The notes beneath the pieces were generated by a model. That model was not told the DNA's origin and did no database searches. It saw only the letters and a list, made by a program, of their open reading frames with translations. Below, piece after piece: positions 1 to 9,282 of a stretch of DNA of 64,000 bases (position 1 is its first letter; every line of letters begins with the position of its first letter). Made by a program: the position numbers and the translations under genes. Origin of the DNA: CAWGMT01 sp963823675 (GTDB lineage Bacteria; Planctomycetota; Planctomycetia; Isosphaerales; Isosphaeraceae); NCBI GenBank assembly GCA_963823675.1, contig CAWGMT010000011.1:895349-959348 (forward strand), read 5' to 3'.

Positions 1-405
1 CTGGTCCATGAGGCGTACCTGCGGCTGGTCGGAGACCAGCACTTCGACGGCAAAGCGCACTTCTTCGCTGCTGCGGCCGAGGCGATGCGGCGGGTGCTCG
101 TCAACCACGCCCGAAACCGAAATCGCCTGAAGCGATGTGGGGGGCGGAGCCGGGTCGACTTCGACCGGATCACCGGGCCTGCCACGGCTACGGACGACGA
201 CCTCCTTGAGCTCGACGATGCCCTCGGACGACTCGCCAATGAGTTTCCCGTGGCCGCTGAACTGGTCAAGCTGCGGTTCTACGCCGGGATGACGCTGGGC
301 GACGCAGCCGAAGCACTGGGCCTCCCTCGCCGGACGGCCGACAGGCACTGGGCGTTTGCCCGGGCCTGGCTCGCCGACGCGGTTGGCGGCGGGGCATCGG
401 AATAA
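1..405 (+). CDS. ECF-like RNA polymerase sigma factor, 5' truncated by the window
   Basis: The frame is open from base 1 (LVHEAYLRLVG, then FFAAAAEAMRRVLVNHARNR) to TAA at 403-405, so the true start lies left of the window. The start resembles sigma region 2 of the planctomycete/acidobacterial ECF-like family (TIGR02999 type). The C-terminal part, with LRFYAGMTLGDAAEALGLP followed by RTADRHW, is a typical region 4 helix-turn-helix that would contact the -35 element. It ends 73 bp before a Ser/Thr kinase gene. In planctomycetes this sigma type is very often paired with a kinase gene, so a signalling pair is likely. That pairing is family knowledge; the partner specificity is inference. Confidence 0.85.
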   Translation: MVHEAYLRLVGDQHFDGKAHFFAAAAEAMRRVLVNHARNRNRLKRCGGRSRVDFDRITGPATATDDDLLELDDALGRLANEFPVAAELVKLRFYAGMTLGDAAEALGLPRRTADRHWAFARAWLADAVGGGASE

Positions 406-478
406 TTCTCGGAATTCCTGGCGCATTCCCCGGTCGAACGGGGCATTGGATGACGAACCCCGATCCGGAGGCCGACCG

Positions 479-3400
479 ATGCCCGACAACGACCCGAAGC
501 TGATGACCGTTTTCGCCGAGGCCCTCGAGCGGACCGACCCGGCTGCGCGGGCCGCCTACCTGGACGCCGCCTGCGGCGATGATGCCGCGCTCCGCCGGCG
601 CGTGGAGGCGCTACTCGCCGCCCACGAGGGTGCCGGGCGGTTCCTGGAGCCCGACTCCTGCGCGATGTCCGAAACCAACGCGCCCGAAACCCAGGAAGAA
701 TCGCGTGCCCCCACTTCAGAGACGCGTCCCCACTCGCAGCAGGCGACCGTGCAACACGGGGCGGACGGCGTGCCCACGACGATCGCGAGCCCTGCGCCGG
801 ACCGATCGCCATCGCGAATTCGTCGCGGGCCAGATCGTCGCCGGGCGCTACACGCTGCTCGAAGTCCTCGGCGAAGGCGGGATGGGCACCGTCTACCGGG
901 CAGGACAGACCGAACCGGTCAAGCGGCAGGTGGCGTTGAAGCTGATCAAGATCGGCCTGGACTCGCGAGCCGTGCTGGCTCGGTTCGATGCCGAGCGGCA
1001 GGCGCTGGCCCTGATGGATCATCCGAACATCGCCCGCGTCTACGACGGCGGCACCACCGCATCCGGCCAGCCGTTCTTCGTGATGGAGCTGGTGAATGGG
1101 GTGCCGATCACCGATTACTGCGACCAGAAGCGGCTGCCGGTGCGGGCCCGGCTGGAGTTGTTCGTTGCCGTCTGCCAGGCGGTGCAGCACGCGCACCAGA
1201 AAGGGGTCATCCACCGGGACTTGAAACCGAGTAACGTCCTGGTCACTGAGCTGGACGGACGGCCCTCGCCCAAGGTCATCGACTTCGGTGTCGCCAAGGC
1301 GACAGAATTCAAGCTCACCGACCAGAGCCTCGCGGACAGCGGGGCGATCGTCGGCACCCCCGCATACATGTCGCCGGAGCAGGCCGACCCAACGTCGATG
1401 GATATCGACACGCGGACCGACGTCTATGCGCTGGGCGTTATTCTTTACGAACTGCTGGCTGGTTCGCCGCCGATCGACGCGAAGCAGTTCCAGCGCGGGG
1501 CGATCCTGGAGATGCTGCGGATGGTGCGGGAAGTCGACCCACCCAAACCGAGCACCAAGGTGAGCAGGGCCGAGGCCTTGCCCAACATCGCCGCCAGCCG
1601 TGGCATCGAGCCGGAGCAACTGAAGCGGGCACTGCGGGGAGATCTCGACTGGATCGTGATGAAGTCGCTCGAAAAGGAGCGTGCTCGGCGCTACGAGACA
1701 GTCAATGGCTTCGCGGCCGACGTCCTGCGGCACCTGTCGTATGAACCCGTGCAGGCCGCCCCGCCGAGCCGGGCTTACCGGCTGCGGAAGTTCGTGCGGA
1801 AGCATCGCAGCGCGGTGATCGCCGCCAGTCTGGTGGTCCTGGCGCTCCTGGCCGGCATCGCGGGGACCACATGGGGGTTGATCCGGGCCGACACACGGCG
1901 TCTAGAAGCCGAACGGGCCCACGCTGCCGAAGCCGAGCGGGTCAAGGAACGCGACGCGGCCATCGAAGTTGCCAACGAGCGCGCGACGGACCTCAAGTAC
2001 CAACTGGGCGTCAGCGATTTTCTCCTGGCGAGCGCCTCCTACGACGCTGGCCGTGGCGATGTCGGCCTGACTACCGAACTGCTGGAGAAAGTGCCGGAGG
2101 ACCAGCGCCGCTGGGAATGGCGTTACCTGAAGCGGCTCACGCGCGGCGGTCTGTTCACCCTTTATGGGCACAGGGCCGAGGTGTGGAGCGCGTCCTTCAG
2201 TCCGGACGGGACGCGAATCGTCACAGGCAGTTGCGACAAGACGTCGAAGGTGTGGGACGCGCACACGGGTATGCCCATACTCGAGCTGAAAGGACACACG
2301 GGCTGGGTGACAAGCGCCTCGTTCAGCCCGGATGGGACACGGATCGTCACCAGCGGCACCGACGGCACGGCGAGAGTCTGGGACGCGCAGACAGGTACGA
2401 TCACGCTCGAACTGAAAGGACACACGAACGCGGTGCGTAGCGCGTCGTTCAGCCCGAACGGGACGCTGATCGTCACAGGAAGTGAAGACCATACGGCAAA
2501 GGTTTGGGACGCGCGGACCGGGGCTCCTCTGCTCGAGCTGAAAGGCCACACGGATGTGGTGTATAGCGCGTCATTCAGCCCCGACGGCACACGAATCGTC
2601 ACAAGCAGCGGAGACCGGACGGCGAAGGTTTGGGACGCGCGGACGGGCATACGCGTGCTCGACCTAAAAGGTCACGGGTACGACGTGGCGTGCGCGTCGT
2701 TCAGCCCGGATGGGGCCCGGATCGTTACCGGAAGTAACGACCACACGGCAAGGATATGGAACGCACGGACGGGCGCGCCGCTGCTCGAGTTGGAGGCGCA
2801 CTCGGTCGTGCAAAGCGTTTCGTTCAGCCCGGACGGCACGCGGATCGTCACCGGCAGTTGGGACGGCACCTCGAAGGTGTGGGAGTCGCGGACAGGGGCC
2901 CCTATGCTCGACCTGAAAGGACACTCGAGCAGCGGCGTGTGGGGCGTGTCGTTCAGCCCGGATGGTACCCGGATCGTCACCGGCAGTGGGGACGGGACGG
3001 CCAAGGTGTGGGACGCGCGGACGCGCGAGCCCGTGCTCGACCTGAAAGGTCACACGGACATCACGTCGAGCGCTTCGTTCAGTCCGGACGGCACGCGGGT
3101 TGTTGCCGGCGGCTGGGACGGTACGGCGAAAGTGTGGGACGCCCGAACCGGGGCGCCCCTGTTCGATTTGAAAGGGCACAAGGGCAGGGTGTCCTGCGCG
3201 TCGTACAGTCCGGACGGTATTCGGATCGTCACCAGCAGTTCAGACAAGACGGCGAAGGTTTGGGACGCGCGGACGGGGATGCCCCTGCTCGACCTGAATG
3301 GGCACTCGGGCGACGTGCGCAACGCGTCGTTCAGCCCGGACGGCACCCGGATCGTCACAGCGAGTGATGACAAGACGGCGAAGGTTTGGGACGCGCGGCT

Positions 3401-5163
3401 CGGGAGGGTCCTGCTCGACCTGAATGGCCACACGAGCCAGGTGTGGAGCGCGTCGTTCAGCCCGGACGGCACACGGATCGTCACCGGCGGATGGGACGAC
3501 ACGGCGAAGGTCTGGGACGCGCGGACGGGCACGCCTCTGCTCGACCTGAAAGGCCACACAGGTCCGGTGGTCGGCGCGTCGTTTAGCCCTGACGGCATGC
3601 AAATCGTCACGGCCAGTTTTGACTACAGGGCGATGGTCTGGAACGCGCGGACCGCCATGCCCCTGCTCGAACTGAAGGGGCATACACAGAAGTTGTCGGG
3701 CGCGTCGTTCAGCCCGGATGGGACGCGGATCGTTACCAGCAGTTACGACGGCACGGCGAAGGTGTGGGACGCGCGGACGGGCGTACCACTGCTCGACCTG
3801 AAGGGCCATAAGCTCAACTTGGAGAGCGTCTCATTTAGCCCGGATGGGAGGCGGATCGTCACGGCCAGCCGGGACCGGACGGCGAGGGTCTGGGACGCGG
3901 GGGCGCCCACGCCTCCGCTTAAATTGAGAGGGCACACGGCCCGTGTGCTCAGCGTGTCGTTCAGCCGGGACGGGACGCGGATCGTCACCACCAGCGTAGA
4001 CAAGACGGCGAAGGTTTGGGACGCTCGGCGGGGTACCCCCCTTCTCGAGCTCAAAGGCCACGCGGGCTGGGTGCGGAGCGCTTCGTTCAACCCGGACGAT
4101 ACGCGGATTGCCACCATCAGTTCCGACCAAACGGCAAAGGTGTGGGACGCCTGGACCGGGACGGTCCTTCTCGACCTGAGGGGCACACGGACGGGGCGAC
4201 CATCGTGTCGTTCAGCGCGGACGGGAGCCAGATCGTTACCAACGGTGTCGACTCTCCGGCGAAGGTATGGGATGCGAGAACAGGCCAGGAATTGAAGGGC
4301 GCGCCGACCGCACCTGCGCTGACGCCAGGCTATAGCGACCCGGGCCGGAGGTGGGTCGGTCTTACGTTTGGAAACTGCGTCAGCCCGGACGGTCGGTGGA
4401 TTGCTCTCACGGCCGGAAGCGTCGTCGAACTGTTCCCGGTCGCAACCAGACGACGAGGAGCTTTCCAATCGCCGGCTGCTGATGCAACCGAACTTCCGGC
4501 TGTATCGGGAAGCCTATGACGCGGCGACGAAGGCCAACGACGAGTTCGCGGCCCGGTTCTACCTCAATCTCTTCCCGCCGCCAGAGCGTGTGCTCATACG
4601 AGCCGAGACGATCGTCACATCCCTGTTCGGCCGCTTGTTGCTCCGCGACGACGTGCTCGCCGCCCTCCAGGCCCAGACCGGCGGCCGACCCGGAAATCCA
4701 GGCCGCCTGCTTGAAGCTGGCCGACAACGTGGCCCGAATCCGCCAATGACTGCAACAAAGCCGGTTGGGCTCTGGTTCAGCGAGCCTGGGCAGACCGGAC
4801 GCGATTACCAGCGCGGCCTTCGCCTGGCCAGGGCCGCCTGCCGGCTCGAGCCAGAGAATTTCGCTTTCCTCAATACCCTGGGCGTGGCCCAGTACCGCTG
4901 CGGACTCCTGGCCGAGGCACTGGCGACCCTGACGCGGTCGAACGATCGGAATCAAGAAGAAAGAACCCTCCGACCTGGCCTTCCTGGCCCTGGCCCAGCA
5001 CCGCCTGGGGCTGTCCGATCAGGCCCGCGATACCCTGAGCCGGCTCCGCGCGGTGATGAAGGATCCGCAACAGGCCGGGAATCCGGAGTCGCAGGCCTTC
5101 CTCCACGAGGCCGAGACGATCGAGCTCGACCGCGTCTTCCCGGCCGACCCGTTCGCACGCTGA
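479..5163 (+). CDS. Ser/Thr protein kinase with transmembrane segment, 17 WD40 repeats and TPR-like C-terminus (frameshifted)
   Basis: ATG 479 opens a typical N-terminal module (VFAEALERTDPAARAAYLDAA). After a frame change near 800 a complete Hanks-type kinase follows: glycine loop LGEGGMGTVY, catalytic VIHRDLKPSN near nt 1207, DFG (VIDFGVAKA) and an APE-like SPEQAD. A hydrophobic helix at about nt 1815-1875 anchors the protein, so the kinase would be cytoplasmic and the repeats on the other side or in the paryphoplasm. Seventeen WD40 units of about 42 residues then run to about 4300. The C-terminus (LNTLGVAQYR, SDLAFLALAQHRLG) is TPR-like and stops at 5161-5163. Frame changes occur near 800, 4183, 4445, 4680, 4750-4780 and 4945, yet conserved sequence continues through each. 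I therefore read it as one gene with indels. The ligand is unknown. Confidence 0.85.
2166..4300 (+). repeat. Tandem 126-bp WD40-coding repeat, 17 units
   Basis: Seventeen consecutive units of about 42 codons each encode GH(T)xxV..ASFSPDGTRIVT.S.D.TAKVWDARTG.PLLDLK. Most units differ at only a few residues, concentrated right after GHT and around the S-x-D turn. Units 5-6 and 16-17 are the most divergent. Seventeen is two seven-bladed propellers plus three blades. The near identity at DNA level suggests recent expansion by unequal exchange. The last unit carries one of the apparent frameshifts, near 4183. Confidence 0.9.
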
Positions 5164-5342
5164 TTGCATTACGCATCACAAGGACCAGCCGCGCCGGGGG
5201 AAGTCAGCATTCCCGGCAGTCCCAGTCGTCTCATGTTCTGCCCGCGAAACATCGCGTGAGCTGGGGTCAGATGGAGCACGCGGTGGGGCCGATTCGCTCC
5301 ATTTGAGCGCCACGGCGCGACGGCGAGGTCGTCCGGGCCTCG

Positions 5343-5603
5343 CTACGGCCGGTCCGGCCGTCCCAGCCAGTAGTCGAAGAACTCCGGAGGCATGCAATCG
5401 TCGGGGAGCTGGTCCTCGGGCGCAGGCATCTCGTACCAGTGGCCGTCTTGGATGAGGCGATTCACTGCCAGGGCATACTCTCGGGCGATGTCTTGACGCT
5501 CTGTATCGCAGCGAGTGCCGCGGAACTGCATGGCCAAAGCCCCGAGCCGCTCCTCGTCGGTAAATGTAATCGGAATGGGTGGGAATGGATGCATGGCCGT
5601 CAT
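5343..5603 (-). CDS. Small hypothetical protein (86 aa)
   Basis: This ORF begins MTAMHPFPPIPITFTDEERL and is acidic, with no membrane segment or recognised motif. It starts 7 bp after the stop of the unknown gene at 5610-6179 on the same strand, which suggests a two-gene operon. Residue composition and the tight spacing support real coding. I do not recognise the family. An immunity or accessory role for the upstream gene is possible but unproven. Confidence 0.5.
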   Translation of the reverse strand: MTAMHPFPPIPITFTDEERLGALAMQFRGTRCDTERQDIAREYALAVNRLIQDGHWYEMPAPEDQLPDDCMPPEFFDYWLGRPDRP

Positions 5604-5609
5604 ACCCCC

Positions 5610-6179
5610 CTACACGCATTGGCCAAAGCGACGACTCGGGCAGGTCGAGATTGCCCGCAGGCCGAAAAACTCGTCCATGCGCCCTGTGAGCAACGGCAAG
5701 CCGAGACGTTCGAGCCAAGTTGTGCAGTTACAATCTCCCTCCCCGTTGGGATAACCATAAGTATACTGGCTGACCTGTCGTTCGCCGTCAAGCCGGCCTC
5801 GGAAATCTTGGAAACGCGGACCGGGCAGGAGCACTTTGAACGACTTGACGACGAGCCCGTGGGTCGTTGCGGCGGAGAATACAGCGCTGTCGTCGGTTAC
5901 AATACCCGGGAACGAATCACCACTTTTCAATTTTTCCATCAATTCCCAGAGAGGGATGCCGCTAGCGTCGGGTTTGAACCCGTAGGTCCTCGTCCCTCCA
6001 TCCGTCGAGACACCCGTATGGCCGGTGAGTAGGAGGCAGTCGAGGGCAGCGGGCCCTGGGCCGAGACCGTTCTTTTGTTCGTCGAGTTCCCTCTTGATCC
6101 GTGCCCCGAACGCCCCGGAACGGTCGCCGCGAAAGAGTACCACCTGGATCGTTGCACAACTCGGCACCGCGCTACTCAT
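5610..6179 (-). CDS. Hypothetical protein with Cys-Asn-Cys motif (about 189 aa)
   Basis: I prefer the internal ATG at 6179 (MSSAVPSCATIQVVLFRG) to the ORF start at 6209, because conserved-looking sequence begins there. The protein contains CLLLTGHTGVSTDGG in the first half and GYPNGEGDCNCTTWLERLG near the C-terminus. Such Cys/His-bearing motifs resemble small papain-like or NlpC-like hydrolases, but I cannot assign a catalytic triad. The neighbour at 5343-5603 is co-oriented and almost touching. The family is not recognised and no function is claimed. Confidence 0.55.
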   Translation of the reverse strand: MSSAVPSCATIQVVLFRGDRSGAFGARIKRELDEQKNGLGPGPAALDCLLLTGHTGVSTDGGTRTYGFKPDASGIPLWELMEKLKSGDSFPGIVTDDSAVFSAATTHGLVVKSFKVLLPGPRFQDFRGRLDGERQVSQYTYGYPNGEGDCNCTTWLERLGLPLLTGRMDEFFGLRAISTCPSRRFGQCV

Positions 6180-6808
6180 CGCAGAGCAATCTCCCGTGGG
6201 AGTTCTCAAGGGCTGAGCCGCCAGCCTTCTCTATGTGAATCGGCCTACCAATGCTCAGTTGTCCCGTGCAAGTTGCTTCCGGAGCGCCAAACGTAACTAA
6301 GAAACTTCAGCTTGTGGGTCGAGAATGGTGAGAGGCGCGGGATCTCATCGCCGCAACTTTCCTTTGCGTAACGAGTTCGATCCGAAGTCCGCCCCCGTTT
6401 CACCAATCTGGGTCCGTGAGCCTAGGGCTGCTCGCAAAGGCCGATGTGGTTGGAATTGTGGGCAAAGAGCCCTTCCGCTCGGTGACACCTGGATGACTGG
6501 AAGTCGGTCTGGAGGACCAGTCAGACAACCTGACGGGGTTTCGGCCTCATTTGCATCTAAGGTCGCTGGTCTGTCGGGTATGTGTCGGGATTTGGGCAGC
6601 GAGGCTTTGATCGGGCACGACTTCATCGCCCGCCGTTCTCCCAGGAACAGCGACACAAGCCCTGTTTGCCGGGATGCTTATGACGAGGGCCGAAAGGGCC
6701 GAGAACGATCAGGGTTGCGGGTAGCTGCCCGCCGCCTCCCGAAGAGCGCGAGATGCCGCAAGTGCAATGAAGAACGCCACTTGCAGCTCGATGCAGTTGG
6801 TCTGTCAG
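6180..6808. other. Gene-poor stretch
   Basis: I see no convincing gene here. The open frames on both strands lack protein-like conservation and overlap each other. GC-rich inverted repeats occur around 6680-6745 (for example the palindromic gggccgaaagggccgag). Confidence 0.5.
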
Positions 6809-6905
6809 TGGAGGCGGCGGGAATTGCACCCGCGTCCCTCGTTTCGAAAGTTCAAAGATCCGCGCCGCTTTCCCTAGACGCGACGTACGGAAAGGCGCCG
6901 AAAAC
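6809..6905 (-). ncRNA. tmRNA-like 3' end (possible ssrA 3' fragment)
   Basis: Read on the minus strand, 6845-6809 has the form GGGACGCGGG-TGCAATT-CCCGC-CGCCTCC-A. This is a 5-bp T-stem, a 7-nt T-loop, an acceptor 3' strand and a discriminator A, closely resembling tmRNA 3' ends. CCA is not encoded (CTG follows). A strong hairpin (gcgccgctttccc paired with ggaaaggcgcc) lies just upstream at 6862-6899. I could not find the matching 5' acceptor strand, a GGTTTCGAC-like D-arm or a tag reading frame within 400 nt. It may therefore be only a 3' fragment, as left by elements that integrate into ssrA. Confidence 0.35.
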
Positions 6906-6972
6906 CAAAAAGCCTGACTGGTCGGTGGTGAGGAGCGATTGAATGCCTGCCTGTAAGCGTCCTGGCCATAGA

Positions 6973-7208
6973 TCATGGCCGACCTTCCAGAATCTCGCCG
7001 GGCAGGTCGTCGTCGGTAGTCAGCGGACGAAGTACCGAGCTCAGGCCCACGGTCGCAATGTCGAGGACGCTGTGCAACCGCGAGCCTTCGCCCGCGGGGC
7101 GGGTGGCAAGCCGCCATGCGCCAGTACGGTCACTTCTTCTCCCTCAGGCAAGCGCACGCTGTTGTCTAGCACAACGACGCCGTTTTGCGATCGACCATGG
7201 GCAACCAT
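6973..7208 (-). pseudogene. Small antitoxin-like protein, one frameshift
   Basis: From ATG 7208 the frame reads MVAHGRSQNGVVVLDNSVRL then PEGEEVTVLAHGG, a compact beta-strand-rich start typical of AbrB/DUF104-like planctomycete antitoxins. A frame change near 7085 then gives HSVLDIATVGLSSVLRPL, TTDDDLPGEILEGRP and a stop at 6973-6975. Together the two parts form a plausible protein of about 78 aa. No PIN or RelE toxin gene follows, so it is either an orphan or a remnant. Assignment to the family is by recall of similar sequences, not by search. Confidence 0.45.
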
Positions 7209-7351
7209 GCGAAACCCCGTCCACTCGCGAGCCACTGATCCGGGCTTAGCGGATTTTATCACGCGCGGCATACGAGAGAAAAGTGTCTCGCGTCAGTCGA
7301 AGCGCCACAAACCGCGCACTCGAAGCTGATCACTTAGCATTCTGCGCTGAG

Positions 7352-7420
7352 TACCGAAGGTGGGACTTGAACCCACACCCTCCTTCGCGGAGCGAAACAC
7401 AAAAAGACCCCGCGGGCGTC
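7352..7420 (-). other. tRNA-Leu-like 3' end and terminator-like hairpin
   Basis: On the minus strand 7376-7352 reads GTGGG-TTCAAGT-CCCAC-CTTCGGT-A, a perfect T-arm plus an acceptor 3' strand of tRNA-Leu type. No matching ACCGAAG/GCCGAAG strand, D-arm or anticodon loop was found within 100 nt upstream, so it is not a complete tRNA. Just upstream are a palindrome (ttcgctccgcgaa) and a GC-rich hairpin followed by T5 (7420-7401), which looks like an intrinsic terminator. The block may be a tRNA remnant left by integration. Confidence 0.4.
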
Positions 7421-7715
7421 AACCCCAGCCACCCGAGAGCTGTCACCTCCGTTTGAACCATGCCACAACACCCTGCCCCTCGAGGGCGTGCCGGCCAGCC
7501 TGGGTCCCGGGCTGAGAACCGCGAGCGGGGCCAATCGGAGGCGCGGTGGATCCTTGCCATCGCGTGTACGAACTTGGCCGAGTGAATGCTCTCTTGACAA
7601 TACGAGACTTTGAACCCATATTGTCCCAAGATGTCACTGACGGTCAAGGATGTCCAAGGTTTCTCCCTGTCGCTCACGGTCCGAGTTCTCACCCGGAAAG
7701 GCAGGGCATCTCCCC

Positions 7716-8468
7716 ATGAACCTGTCGGTCCGTGATGCCGCGAATCTATTGAAGGTTTCCGAGAAAACAATCTATCGATGGATCAAGCAGCAAGCGGTTC
7801 CGGCCTATCGCGTTCAGGACCAGTACCGCTTCAATCGGGCCGAGCTCGTCGAGTGGGCGACCTCGCGGCGGCTGAATGTCGCGAGCGAGCTCTGCCTGGA
7901 ACCCGAGGCCGAGGGCCAACCCATTCCGTCGCTGCTCGCCGCGCTTCAGGCGGGCGGGGTGTTCTATCGGGTGTCAGGTTGCGACAAAGAGAGTGCGCTC
8001 CGCGAGGTGGTGCAAGTGCTTCGTCTGCCAGACCAGGTGGACCGGGAGTTCTTGTTTCGCGTCCTGCTGGCTCGGGAAGCAATCGCGCCGACAGCCGTGG
8101 GCGGCGGAATTGCGATCCCGCACGTCCGCAACCCGGTTGTGTTACACGTCGGCCGGCCCTCGCTGGCGTTATGCTTTCTCGATCAGCCGATCGAGTACGG
8201 CGCCCTGGACGGCAAGCCGGTCGACACACTGTTCACGATCATCAGCCCGACGACGCGGGCGCACCTTCACCTGATGGCGAGGTTGGCGTTCGTGCTCCGG
8301 GACGTGGAGGCGGCCGCGGCCGTCTCGCGAAAGGCGCCACGGCAGGAGATCCTACAGCAGATCGAGCGGGCCGAAAGCCAGCTCGCGACGCCGGAGCCAC
8401 GCAGCTCGCCACGAGTGAACGATGCCAGTGCGGGCTCAACAGGCGATGGAATGGGGGCGAGGGAATGA
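7716..8468 (+). CDS. HTH-DNA-binding / PTS EIIA(Ntr)-like fusion protein
   Basis: ATG 7716 is chosen because MNLSVRDAANLLKVSEKTIY begins the helix-turn-helix (excisionase/MerR-type, followed by RWIKQQAVPAYRV). Residues of about 85-215 form a PTS EIIA type-2 domain like PtsN, including GGGIAIPHVRNP, whose His is the usual phosphorylation site. The protein could couple phosphotransfer state to DNA binding. A paralogue follows 105 bp downstream, directly ahead of the Hyf/Ehr-type operon, so regulation of that ion-pumping complex is a reasonable inference. The C-terminal 35 residues are low complexity. Confidence 0.8.
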   Translation: MNLSVRDAANLLKVSEKTIYRWIKQQAVPAYRVQDQYRFNRAELVEWATSRRLNVASELCLEPEAEGQPIPSLLAALQAGGVFYRVSGCDKESALREVVQVLRLPDQVDREFLFRVLLAREAIAPTAVGGGIAIPHVRNPVVLHVGRPSLALCFLDQPIEYGALDGKPVDTLFTIISPTTRAHLHLMARLAFVLRDVEAAAAVSRKAPRQEILQQIERAESQLATPEPRSSPRVNDASAGSTGDGMGARE

Positions 8469-8573
8469 GGGATCGTGCTCGATCCTGGCGGCATCGGGGA
8501 TCGTCAGCGAATCGGCTCGGTAACTCGAGGAACGCGCCGCGCGACCCGTGTCCAGTCCCGGAGGAGGTTGTCG

Positions 8574-9282
8574 ATGGATTTGACGATGCGCGACGCCGCG
8601 GAGATTTTCAGCGTCCCGGAAGGCCGGATCTATCGCTGGATCCACGAGGACGACCTCCCCACGCGCGAGGTCAACGGACAGCATTACTTCAACCGGACCG
8701 AACTCCTGGAGTGGGCGACCGTCCGTCGGGTGAAGTTCTCTCCGGATCTCTTCCGGGACTCCGCAGGCGCGGGTGAAGCGGTCGCGAATGACACTTTGAT
8801 CGAGTCCCTCGAGCGTGGGGGGATCCTCTCGGGCGTGTGCGGACTGGACAGGCGCGAGGTCCTGAAAGAGGTGGTCGAGCGCATGCCGTTGCCCGCGGGC
8901 TCCGACCGGTCGGTCCTCTTGGAGCTGTTCCTGCGCGCGAGGCGGCGGGGTCGACGGCGGTGGGCGACGGAATCGCGATCCCGCACGCGCGGCATCCGAT
9001 CGTGCTGCCGGTCGGTAAGCCGATGCTGACGCTCTGTTACCTCGATCGGCCGCTAGACTTCGGGGCTGCGGATCGTCAGCCGGTCCATACGCTGTTCGTC
9101 CTCGTCAGCCCGACGATCCGGTCTCACCTTCGGATGTTGGCCCGTGTAGCATGCGCGCTGCGGGACGAGCCGCTGGCGCGGTCCTGAAGCGGCATGGCTC
9201 TCCGGTGGAGGTCCTGCGGGAGATCCGGCGGGTGGAAGAGACGTTCGTGCCGAAGCCGGTCGATCCCGGAGGGTCAGCGTAG
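8574..9282 (+). CDS. Second HTH / PTS EIIA(Ntr)-like fusion protein (frameshifted)
   Basis: ATG 8574 is preceded by a good GGAGG. The start MDLTMRDAAEIFSVPEGRIY RWIHEDDLP parallels the upstream paralogue. EIIA sequence continues through a frame change near 8940 into STAVGDGIAIPHARHP, which again carries the phospho-acceptor His. A second change near 9180 leads to VLKRHGSPVEVLREIRRVEE and TAG at 9280-9282. The next gene, hyfB-like, starts at the following base, so the two are almost certainly co-transcribed. Without the indels the protein would be about 236 aa. Confidence 0.75.

Noticed and set aside
279..1805. 508-aa open frame antisense to the first kinase
   Set aside because: High GC creates long antisense frames. 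It covers the clear kinase domain on the other strand and has no protein-like motifs itself.
2162..4468. Long antisense and +1 frames across the WD40 repeats
   Set aside because: They repeat with the same period as the WD40 units and are mirror images of that coding sequence.
6623..7117. Possible PIN or RelE toxin downstream of the antitoxin-like gene
   Set aside because: The frame that begins at the overlapping ATG (MIYGQDAYRQ) has no toxin motifs and runs into the tmRNA-like sequence.
7330..7770. 146-aa minus-strand ORF ending in GFKSHLR-type sequence
   Set aside because: That ending comes from the tRNA-like T-arm. The frame also overlaps the start region of the EIIA-HTH gene and lacks protein features.
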